DNA of 64,000 nucleotides, taken from contig NZ_AP025592.1 of NCBI RefSeq assembly GCF_023169965.1, positions 4,362,001 to 4,426,000 of the forward strand, given 5' to 3'. The DNA is from Anaeromyxobacter paludicola. GTDB taxonomy: Bacteria > Myxococcota > Myxococcia > Myxococcales > Anaeromyxobacteraceae. The notes below the pieces were generated by a model. That model had not been told where the DNA came from and made no database searches. It saw only the letters and a list, made by a program, of their open reading frames with translations. Position 1 is the first letter of the stretch; every line of letters begins with the position of its first letter. Positions 18,172-25,538 of the stretch are shown here, piece after piece. A program made the translations under genes and the position numbers.

Positions 18172-20166
18172 CTACTCCGCGCCCGCGGCGAGCGCCGGCG
18201 CGGTGAACTGGGGGTGTGCGCGGATCGCGTCCAGCGCGCCGGCGGGTGCGTCCGCCGGGAGGGGGGAGGAGGAGCGGGCGAGCCGCTCCAGCCACCGGGC
18301 GTCGAGCGGGCGCGCCAGCAGGGCGGGCTCGGTCGCGGCGGCGGTGGTCTGGGCCTTGGGCCCCGAGGCGTCGCCCACGCCGACGAAGAAGCCGGCGAGG
18401 AGCAGCGCGCTCCGGACGGCGGTGGCGGTGCTGTAGGTATAGAGCGCGGCGCCGGCGGCGCAACGGTCGCGGAGCGCGGCGAAGGCGGCGGCGGTCCAGA
18501 GCTCCGGGTTCTGCTTCGGCGAGAACGGGTCCCAGAACACCACCTCGGCGCGCGAGGCCTCCCGGGAGAGCGCCTCGAGCGCGTCGCCCCGCACGAGCCG
18601 CCAGGTGGCGGCCGGCTCCTCGTGGCGCCCCTCGGCGAGGAGCGCGCGGGCCGCGGCGAGGTCCTCCGCCGCGAGGCCGAGCCGGGCCGCCCCCTCGTCC
18701 GAGGCCGCGAGCGCCAGCGCGCCGAGGTCGCGCTCGAAGCTCACCACCTCGAGCCGGCGCGCGCCCAGGGGAGCCGCCCGCGCCGCGCGCACGGCGGCGA
18801 GGGCGTTCGAGCCGGCCCCGAGCCCCACGTCGAAGAGCACCAGCGGCGGGCCGGCCTGGGCGAGCCGCTCGGCGAGCCGCGACTGCCGGACGTAGAGCTG
18901 CTCCGACTCGGCGTCGGGCCCGATGACCGGGTGCATCACCTCGCCGACCACCCGGTCGCGCACCGCCGCCGCGCCGTCGCGGGTCTGCACCAGCTCGAAG
19001 CGGGGCGCCACCGGCGCCGCCTGCGAGCCGGGCTGCCGCCGCTCCGGATCGTGCTCGTGCCGGTCGATGGCGGCGAGGGTGTCCTTCATGAAGCGCGCGT
19101 ACCGCCCCTCGGAGATGGCGGCGCGGATGGCGCGCATGAGCTCGAGGTAGTGGTGCAGGTTGTGGATGGCGAGCAGCCGCGGCCCGAGCGGCTCCTTGCA
19201 CTTCATGAGGTGGTGCAGGTAGCCGCGGGTGTGGAGCCGGCAGGTGGGGCAGCCGCACGCCGCGTCGAGGGGGGCCTGCGAGAGCCGGTGCTCGCTGCGC
19301 GTCACCCGCACCCGGCCCGTGGAGGTGAAGGCGGTGCCCTGCCAGGCCAGGGTGGTGGGGATGATGCAGTCGAACATGTCCACGCCGCAGGCGACCGCCT
19401 CCAGGATGTCGGGCGGCGTGCCCACGCCCATGAGGTAGCGCGGCCGGTCCTCGGGGAGGAGCTCCGCCGCCCGGGCGATCACCTCTCCACGCTGGGCGCG
19501 CGTGTCGCCCACGGCGAGCCCCCCGATGGCGAAGCCGTCGAAGGGGTGCTGGGTGAGGAAGGCGGCCGACTCGGCCCGGAGGGACTGCGACAGCCCGCCC
19601 TGCACGATGGCGAACAGCGCCTGCTCCGGGTTGGTGCGCGCGGCGAGGCTGCGCAGCGCCCACCGGTGGGTGCGGTCCATCGCCTCGCGGATGGCGGCGT
19701 CGTCCGCGGTGGAGGGCAGGCAGATGTCGAGCACCATCATCACGTCGGAGCCGAGCGCGGTCTGCATCGCGATCGACAGCTCGGGCGAGAGGTGGTGGTA
19801 GCTGCAGTCCACGTAGCTCTTGAACCGCGCCCCCTCCTCCGTGATGGTCCGATCCTTCGCGAGCGAGAAGATCTGGAAGCCTCCCGAGTCGGTGAGGATG
19901 GGGCGGTCCCAGGCCATGAAGCGGTGGAGGCCGCCGAAGTGGCGCATCGCCTCGGGGCCGGGCCTGAGGAGCAGGTGGTAGGTGTTGCCGAGGACGATCT
20001 CGGCGTCGAGCGCGCGCAGGTCGGCCGGGGTGAGGCCGGTGACGGTGGCGCGCGTGCCGACCGGCATGAACGCCGGCGTCTCGACGCGTCCGTGGGGGGT
20101 GGTGAAGGCGCCGCGGCGGGCGCGGGTGCCCGGGTCGCGGGGGCCGGGGTGGTAGCGGAAGGGCAT
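18172..20166 (-). CDS. tgt: tRNA-guanine transglycosylase fused to an MnmC-like methyltransferase domain
   Basis: Residues 1-375 are Tgt. TDSGGFQIFSLA contains Asp93, IGGLAVGD binds the base, the nucleophile is Asp266 in DMFDCIIPT, and the zinc ligands are Cys304, Cys306, Cys309 and His335 (CGCPTC...IHNL). Tgt exchanges guanine-34 for preQ1 (or queuine) in tRNAs. Residues about 400-664 are a separate SAM methyltransferase of the MnmC N-terminal/DUF752 type (LFDVGLGAGSNALA, FWDPFSPKQNPELWT, YTYSTATAVRSALLLAGFFVG). The anticodon-recognition motif usually written PTRNARNG reads PTTLAWQG here. The total of 664 residues compares with about 375 for normal Tgt. No stop or frameshift separates the halves. 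Confidence 0.9.
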   Translation of the reverse strand: MPFRYHPGPRDPGTRARRGAFTTPHGRVETPAFMPVGTRATVTGLTPADLRALDAEIVLGNTYHLLLRPGPEAMRHFGGLHRFMAWDRPILTDSGGFQIFSLAKDRTITEEGARFKSYVDCSYHHLSPELSIAMQTALGSDVMMVLDICLPSTADDAAIREAMDRTHRWALRSLAARTNPEQALFAIVQGGLSQSLRAESAAFLTQHPFDGFAIGGLAVGDTRAQRGEVIARAAELLPEDRPRYLMGVGTPPDILEAVACGVDMFDCIIPTTLAWQGTAFTSTGRVRVTRSEHRLSQAPLDAACGCPTCRLHTRGYLHHLMKCKEPLGPRLLAIHNLHHYLELMRAIRAAISEGRYARFMKDTLAAIDRHEHDPERRQPGSQAAPVAPRFELVQTRDGAAAVRDRVVGEVMHPVIGPDAESEQLYVRQSRLAERLAQAGPPLVLFDVGLGAGSNALAAVRAARAAPLGARRLEVVSFERDLGALALAASDEGAARLGLAAEDLAAARALLAEGRHEEPAATWRLVRGDALEALSREASRAEVVFWDPFSPKQNPELWTAAAFAALRDRCAAGAALYTYSTATAVRSALLLAGFFVGVGDASGPKAQTTAAATEPALLARPLDARWLERLARSSSPLPADAPAGALDAIRAHPQFTAPALAAGAE

Positions 20167-20256
20167 CTGGGTCAGGGCAGCGCGCGGAAGGGGGCGGGGC
20201 GGGGAGCCCGGACGAGAACTCGCCGGGGGCGTGCCGAACGTGCTTTGCTCGGGGCC

Positions 20257-20634
20257 GTGAAGACCACTCTCTTGCGCAAGGTGCTCGGGTTCCTGGTGGG
20301 CCTGCTCGTGCTCGCCGCCGCCGGCGTCGCCCTCTACACCTGGGGCGCGCTCAAGTTCACCTACTCCACCGGCGACCGGGTCGGATACGTGCAGAAGTTC
20401 TCGAAGAAGGGCTGGCTCTGCAAGACCTGGGAGGGCGAGCTGGCCATGGTCACCCTGCCAGGCGCCATCCCGGAGAAGTTCTACTTCAGCGTCCGAGATC
20501 AGGGGACCGCGGACGAGATCAACCGTCTACTCGGCCGCCGAGTCTACCTCAAATACGTCCAGCACCGGGGAGTCCCGACCACCTGCTTCGGCGAGACCGA
20601 GTACTTCGTGGACGCCGTGAAGCTGGTGGAGTAG
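20257..20634 (+). CDS. Conserved small membrane-anchored protein of unknown function
   Basis: The GTG at 20257 opens a 125-residue protein with one N-terminal membrane helix (VLGFLVGLLVLAAAGVALYT, residues 8-27). A compact soluble domain follows, with the pattern GDRVGYVQKFSKKGWLCKTW near residue 40, ELAMVTLPG, KFYFSVRD, VYLKYVQHRGVP and TCFGETEYFV. The strong conservation-like motifs suggest a widespread proteobacterial family, but I know no function. It diverges from the tgt fusion gene across about 90 bp. Two cysteines (in WLCKTW and TTCFG) could form a disulfide if the domain is periplasmic. Confidence 0.8.
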   Translation: MKTTLLRKVLGFLVGLLVLAAAGVALYTWGALKFTYSTGDRVGYVQKFSKKGWLCKTWEGELAMVTLPGAIPEKFYFSVRDQGTADEINRLLGRRVYLKYVQHRGVPTTCFGETEYFVDAVKLVE

Positions 20635-20773
20635 CGCGCCGCCTCGCGCGCGGCGCCGCCGGCCGCCGCCGTGGCGAAAACCCGAGCACCGGCCGGGGCT
20701 TCTCGAAAGGGTCGGCCCCCGGAACAGGCGCCCCCTCGCGTGCTAGCCTGCCGCGCAGGGAAGGGGGCTCCCG

Positions 20774-21787
20774 ATGATGCTGCGCCGGAGGGTGGCGGCG
20801 GCGCTCGCGAGCGCGCTGCTGGCGGGCTGTCCGAACCGGGACCAGTACAAGGGGCCGAAGGGCGACCCCGGTGCTCAGGGGCCGCAGGGCGTGACGGGCC
20901 CTCAAGGACCGGCGGGAGCCGCGGGACCCGCGGGGCCGGTGGGGCCGGCGGGAGCGACCGGTGCGCAGGGGCCGCCGGGGGCGACCGGGCCCGCCGGCCC
21001 GGTGGGCGCGCCGGGGCTCGGCATCACCTGGCGCGGACCCTGGTCGGCCTCGACCCGCTACGCCGTGAACGACGCCGTCCAGTACCTGGGCTCCTCCTAC
21101 GTCGCCTCGTCCCCGTCCACCGGCTCCGCCCCGCCGGCGGCCGGGTGGGCGCTCTTCGCGGCCCAGGGCGCGACCGGCGCGGCGGGGCCACAGGGCGTCC
21201 CCGGGCCGCAGGGGCTCGCCGGGCCGGCCGGCGCGACCGGCCCCGCCGGCCCTCAGGGCGCGCAGGGCCTCCCGGGGCCGCAGGGGCTCGCCGGGCCTGC
21301 CGGCGCGACCGGTCCGGCCGGCCCCCAGGGTGCGCAGGGGCTCCAGGGATTGCAGGGGGTCCAGGGGCCCGCGGGCCCCCAGGGCCCGGCCGGCGCGCCC
21401 GGCTCGCCGCTCGCGGTGGTGCGCGACGCCGCGGCCGCGCTGGTCGGACCGCTCGTCGCCGTCGCCGGAGCGCAGGTCTACACCGTGGAGACGGTCGGCG
21501 GCAGCCGCGTCGTGCTGGCGCGGGACCTCGCGAGCGGGGCCGCGGTGACGACCACGCCCGTCTACTTCACCGGGGCGGGCTGCACCGGGACGCCGTACGG
21601 CACCGGCCACGCGCTCGCGCTCGGAGGGCGGGTCTACAGCCTCGCCTCGACGCCCACCGCGCTCTCGTTCGGCTCGACGCTCGCGGGCGGCGCCTGCGGG
21701 CAGGGCGCCACCGCGACCGCGTTCCCGGGCACCGACGTCGGCCCGGAGCCGGCGGTGGCCGGGCCGCTCTCGATCGTGGCCCAGTGA
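20774..21787 (+). CDS. Collagen-like lipoprotein with inserted chitin-binding-like module
   Basis: The 337-residue protein starts with a lipoprotein signal ([16 protein letters not shown]). Two blocks of Gly-X-Y collagen triplets follow, about residues 28-82 and 135-213 ([32 protein letters not shown]). Between them lies a 50-residue module resembling a type-3 chitin-binding/CBM5-12 fold ([20 protein letters not shown], then SYVASS and [10 protein letters not shown]). The C-terminal 120 residues are a non-repetitive globular domain with cysteines ([17 protein letters not shown]). It is probably an outer-surface trimeric fibre. The gene's triplets are near-identical at DNA level, so its length may vary between strains. 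Confidence 0.88.
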   Translation: MMLRRRVAAALASALLAGCPNRDQYKGPKGDPGAQGPQGVTGPQGPAGAAGPAGPVGPAGATGAQGPPGATGPAGPVGAPGLGITWRGPWSASTRYAVNDAVQYLGSSYVASSPSTGSAPPAAGWALFAAQGATGAAGPQGVPGPQGLAGPAGATGPAGPQGAQGLPGPQGLAGPAGATGPAGPQGAQGLQGLQGVQGPAGPQGPAGAPGSPLAVVRDAAAALVGPLVAVAGAQVYTVETVGGSRVVLARDLASGAAVTTTPVYFTGAGCTGTPYGTGHALALGGRVYSLASTPTALSFGSTLAGGACGQGATATAFPGTDVGPEPAVAGPLSIVAQ

Positions 21788-21900
21788 CGGGTGGTGGTCG
21801 CCACGAAGCCGGCCTCGAGGGTGGCGCAGAAGGCGAGGACGGCGACGCCGCGCAGGGCGGCGAGGCGGGACGGCAGCGGGAACCGGGGGGGCGTGGTCAT
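21634..21900 (-). CDS. Possible small membrane peptide overlapping the collagen-like gene
   Basis: An ATG at 21900 has an excellent AGGAGG site nine bases upstream, on the minus strand and 72 bp after the ECF sigma factor gene. The 88-residue frame begins [20 protein letters not shown] and has one hydrophobic stretch ([19 protein letters not shown]). Its second half runs antisense to the last 154 bases of the collagen-like gene and looks like shadow sequence. The start is convincing but the coding content is not; an expressed peptide is possible. Confidence 0.35.
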   Translation of the reverse strand: MTTPPRFPLPSRLAALRGVAVLAFCATLEAGFVATTTRHWATIESGPATAGSGPTSVPGNAVAVAPCPQAPPASVEPNESAVGVEARL

Positions 21901-21972
21901 GTCGGCGTTCCTCCTGTCCGATGGACCGGAGCGCCGGGCGGATCCGACGGCGGGACGCGCGTCCCGGAAGGG

Positions 21973-22569
21973 CTACTCGAGGAACCCCTGCTCCTTCGCG
22001 AGCCGGGCGAGCCGCTCCTTGAGCCGCTCGAACCGCTTCGACACCGTGTCGGCGCTCGCGGGGGCGCCGTCGGCGGCGAGGACCTGGGCGATCTCGCCCC
22101 AGGGGAGCTGCTGCTCGAGGCGCAGCGTGAGCAGCGACTGCTCCTCCGGCGAGAGCGCGGCCCGCAGCCTGGCGAGCGCGTCCCGCTGCCGCTCCACCCG
22201 CACCACCGTGCGCGTCCGGACCTCCTCGGCGAGCGCCGAGGCCTCGCCGGGGTGGAAGGGCCGCCCCCGCTTCCGCCAGGCCTCGTCGCGCAGGTGGAGC
22301 GCCGCGTTCCAGGCGATCCGGAAGGCCCAGGTGCGCAGCCCGGCCTCGCCGCGGAACCCCGGCAGCCCCCGCCAGAGGTTCTCGGCGAACCGGGAGAAGG
22401 CGTCGCGCGCGTCGTCCTCGACGTGGAGCACGGTGCGCAGGTAGCGCAGGACGTCGGGCCCGAGCCCGCGGATCGCCTCGGTGGCCGCCCCCCGCTCGTC
22501 GCCCGCGGCGAGGAGCGCCCGCACCCGCGCCTCGAGCGCCTGGAGCGGCTCGCCTCCGGTCGCGGTCAC
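21973..22569 (-). CDS. ECF-type sigma-70 family RNA polymerase sigma factor
   Basis: The 198-residue protein begins at a GTG (22569) that overlaps the kinase stop codon by four bases (GTGA). Region 2 includes VLRYLRTVLHVEDDARDAFS and LRTWAFRIAWNAALHLRDE (residues about 45-105). Region 4 includes LSPEEQSLLTLRLEQQLPWG and ADTVSKRFERLKERLARLA near the end. There is no sigma-1.1 or region 3, as expected for ECF factors. Translational coupling to a membrane Ser/Thr kinase suggests the kinase controls this sigma factor. No anti-sigma gene is visible nearby. Confidence 0.88.
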   Translation of the reverse strand: MTATGGEPLQALEARVRALLAAGDERGAATEAIRGLGPDVLRYLRTVLHVEDDARDAFSRFAENLWRGLPGFRGEAGLRTWAFRIAWNAALHLRDEAWRKRGRPFHPGEASALAEEVRTRTVVRVERQRDALARLRAALSPEEQSLLTLRLEQQLPWGEIAQVLAADGAPASADTVSKRFERLKERLARLAKEQGFLE

Positions 22570-25466
22570 CGTCGTGCCTCCGCCGGTCCGAGCCGCCGGC
22601 GCAGCGCCTTCGCCTCCGCCAGGTAGGGCTGGTCGGGGTCGGCCCTCGCCCAGAGCCGGAGCAGGTGATCGAGGGCCTGGCGCGCCCGCTCGCGCTCGCC
22701 GAGCCGGTCGCGGGCCAGCGCCTCGAGGTAGAAGCTCCGCGGGTACATCCAGCTCCGGGCCGCGCCGGCGGGCATGCGGCGGAACCGCTCGAGGGCGTCG
22801 GCCGCCTCGCGATCGCGCCCGGCCTCGAGCGCCGCCTCGGCCAGGAACCAGGTGGCCGGGGCGCGGACGTCGGGGTTGGGCCGGCCGGAGAGCGCGCGGA
22901 AGGAGGCGAGCGCGGCCGCCCGATCGCCGCCGCGCCAGGCCAGGGCGGCGTCCACGAGCTGGCGCCCCTCGCCCGCCGGCAGGTCGGACTCGGCCCGCGC
23001 CGCCTCGTCGCGCGCGCCGGTCAGGGCGAGCACCACCGGGAGCCCGCTCCAGCGCGGCCTGGGACCGGCCAGGAGCCGCAGGGCCTCGGCGCGCGCCGGG
23101 GCGAGGTCGCGGTCTCCGAGCAGGAAGACCAGCCGGAGGCTCTGGAGCTCGGCGCCGTGCGCCGGCCCCGCGGGGAGCGAGGCCAGGAGCCGCCGCGCCT
23201 CGCGCCGCCGGCCCTGGTAGGTGAGCTGCGCGACGAGCTGCGCGGTCGCCTTGGCCCGCTCCGGGCCGACGCCGCGCTCCGCCGAGGGGCGGAGGAGCTG
23301 CTCGGCCTCGGGGTACCGCTCGGCCAGGGCGAGCGCGCTCGCCAGGGCGGCGCGGGAGAAGTGGCTCCCGTCGAGCGCCAGCGCCCGGCGGGCGTCCGCC
23401 ACGGCGTCCTCGATCCGGCCCGCCGCCTGCGCCCCCTGCGCCCGCGCCCGCCACGCCGCCGCGCTCCCCGGCGACCGCTCCACCCAGGCGCGGCTCCGCG
23501 AGACGAGCTCGTCGGTCCGGCCGAGCCAGGCGAGGCTCTCCATCACGTGCAGGAGCGCAGGCTCCCAGGTCGGGTCGAGCGCCAGGGCGCGCTCGAAGAG
23601 CGGCAGCGCCTCCTCGGTGCGCCCCTCGTGGAAGTACAGGTCGGCCGCCATGTAGAGCGCGTCCTTGTCCTGCGGGTACGCGGCGACCGCCTGGGCGTAG
23701 AGCGCGTGGGCCTCGTCGTTCTGGTCGTCGAGGTGCGCCTTCCAGGCGCGCATGAGCAGCCGCTCCTTCTCGGGCGCGCGTTCGGGGTGGCGCAGCGCTT
23801 CCTCCACCTCGGCCTTGCGGCCCGCCGCGTCGAGGCCGGTGAACTCGCCCAGGTAGGCGATCTTGTAGTGGGCGAGGGCGAAGGTCGGGTCGGCGGCGAT
23901 GGCGCGCCGGAAGGCGGCGATCGCCTCGTCGTAGCGGGTCGCCTCCATCGCCTGCTCGCCGTGGAAGTACTCCGACCAGGCCTCGAAGCTCCCGGTGGTG
24001 GCGGACGCGACCTGCACCTGCGAGGCCTTCACCTCGGCCGGGGTCTCCCGCAAGAGCGTGCGGGTCCGCTCCGAGAGCCGGTCGATCATCCCCGGCACGC
24101 TCGCCTTGCCGCGCCCCTCCTCCTTGAGCGTGAAGAGGTAGTCGCTGGTGGCGGGGTCGAGGGCCTTGAGCTCGATGGCGTAGAGCTGGTCGAAGCGGTG
24201 GATGGTGGCGAGCACCAGCGCGCGGGCGCCGGCGCTCCGCGCCACCTCCCGCCCGAGCGGCTCGTCCACCGCCTCCACCCCCTCCTTCCCGAGCTGGCGC
24301 AGGATGTCGAGCATCCTCACGCGCGTGAGCACCGAGAGCCGGCGCGACTGCTCGAGCGAGGTGATGAGCATGCCGGAGAGGCCGGACAGCTCCGGCTCGC
24401 CCGTCTGGTTCGCGAAGTCGGCCACCGCCACGGTGACGCGCTCCGCCGGCGCGGCCGCCTCGTCCGGCGCGCCCCCGGAGGGCAGGCGGCGGACCAGGAT
24501 CGCCCCGAGCGCCGCGAGCGCGAGCAGGAGCGTCACCGCGGCCGCGGGCCAGCGCGGCAGGCGCGAGCGCGTCCGCACCGGCGCGCCGGGCCCGCTCGGG
24601 GTCCGCTCGAGCTCGCCCCGGAAGGCCGCCAGCGCCGCCGCCACCTCGCCGGCGTCGCGCGGCCGCGCCACCGGATCCTTGGCGACCATGCGGCCCACGA
24701 GCCCGCCCAGCGCCGGAGCCGCGGACACCTCCAGCGCCGGCGCCGGCCGTGGCCCGGCGAGCGCCTTGCCGTGGTCGTCGTCGGGGAAGGGGAGGCGCTC
24801 CGCGAGCAGCCGGTAGAGGATCACCCCGAGCGCGAAGACGTCGGTGCGCTCGTCCTCCGGCGCGCCGCGCCGCTGCTCCGGCGCCATGTAGGCCGGCGTG
24901 CCGCCCTCGACGCGGCGGCGGCCGAAGGCGTGGGCGAGGCCGAAGTCGAGCACCTTCACCTGGCCGTCGGCGCAGAGGAAGACGTTGGCCGGCGAGAGGT
25001 CGCGGTGGACGACGCCATGGCGGTGGGCGTGGGCGAGCCCCTCGGCGGCGGCGTGCGCGATCCGGAGCGCCTCCCCGAGCGGCACCGGCCCCTGCGCGAG
25101 CCGCGCGGCGAGCGTCTGGCCGCGCAGCAGCTCGAGCACGAGGTACGGCCCGGCGTCGCACCGGCCCACGTCGTACAGGGTGACGATGTTCGGGTGGGAG
25201 AGGCGGGCCGCCGCCTCCGCCTCGGCGAGGAGCCGCTCGTCGGGGACGTCGCTCGCCGCGCGGACCGCCTTGAAGGCGACGCCGCGCCCGAGCTCGGTGT
25301 CGCGCGCCTCCCAGACCTGGCCGAAGCCGCCGCGGCCGAGCTCCGAGACGAGCTCGAAGCGGCCGATCACCGCGCCCGGCCGGAGCACCTCGTCCCATGC
25401 CGAGCCGCGCGCCTCCTCGGGGAGGCGCGCGAGCTCGTGCAGCAGGGAGGAGAGCCCTTCGGGCAA
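22566..25466 (-). CDS. Membrane Ser/Thr protein kinase with FlgO-like and TPR sensor region
   Basis: The best start is TTG 25466 with GGAG seven bases before it; the frame is open to 25529 across a hairpin. The 966-residue protein has a Hanks-type kinase domain: GRGGFG at 44-49, VAFKAV lysine 66, HRDLSPAN at 154-161, DFGLA, and GTPAYMAPEQ. HRDLSPAN has Ser where HRDLKPxN kinases have Lys. One membrane helix lies near 304-326. A domain resembling FlgO/CsgG-type periplasmic domains follows (VAVADFANQTGEPELSGLSG), then about 450 residues of TPR helices. The cytoplasmic kinase would thus read an outer sensor domain. It overlaps the ECF sigma gene. Confidence 0.9.
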   Translation of the reverse strand: MPEGLSSLLHELARLPEEARGSAWDEVLRPGAVIGRFELVSELGRGGFGQVWEARDTELGRGVAFKAVRAASDVPDERLLAEAEAAARLSHPNIVTLYDVGRCDAGPYLVLELLRGQTLAARLAQGPVPLGEALRIAHAAAEGLAHAHRHGVVHRDLSPANVFLCADGQVKVLDFGLAHAFGRRRVEGGTPAYMAPEQRRGAPEDERTDVFALGVILYRLLAERLPFPDDDHGKALAGPRPAPALEVSAAPALGGLVGRMVAKDPVARPRDAGEVAAALAAFRGELERTPSGPGAPVRTRSRLPRWPAAAVTLLLALAALGAILVRRLPSGGAPDEAAAPAERVTVAVADFANQTGEPELSGLSGMLITSLEQSRRLSVLTRVRMLDILRQLGKEGVEAVDEPLGREVARSAGARALVLATIHRFDQLYAIELKALDPATSDYLFTLKEEGRGKASVPGMIDRLSERTRTLLRETPAEVKASQVQVASATTGSFEAWSEYFHGEQAMEATRYDEAIAAFRRAIAADPTFALAHYKIAYLGEFTGLDAAGRKAEVEEALRHPERAPEKERLLMRAWKAHLDDQNDEAHALYAQAVAAYPQDKDALYMAADLYFHEGRTEEALPLFERALALDPTWEPALLHVMESLAWLGRTDELVSRSRAWVERSPGSAAAWRARAQGAQAAGRIEDAVADARRALALDGSHFSRAALASALALAERYPEAEQLLRPSAERGVGPERAKATAQLVAQLTYQGRRREARRLLASLPAGPAHGAELQSLRLVFLLGDRDLAPARAEALRLLAGPRPRWSGLPVVLALTGARDEAARAESDLPAGEGRQLVDAALAWRGGDRAAALASFRALSGRPNPDVRAPATWFLAEAALEAGRDREAADALERFRRMPAGAARSWMYPRSFYLEALARDRLGERERARQALDHLLRLWARADPDQPYLAEAKALRRRLGPAEARR

Positions 25467-25501
25467 GCGGAGGCTCCGGGCAGGGGACCCCGCTAGCCTA
25501 A

Positions 25502-25521
25502 CCGGGGCGCGGGCGCCCCGG
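25502..25521. terminator. Hairpin after the NfnAB-rubrerythrin gene
   Basis: Perfect 8-bp arms (ccggggcg / cgccccgg) with a 4-base loop lie 18-37 bases after the stop codon of the minus-strand fusion gene and before the preferred kinase start. There is no strong T-run. It probably slows or ends transcription between the two genes. Confidence 0.45.
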
Positions 25522-25538
25522 AAGGCCAACTCTGGGGA

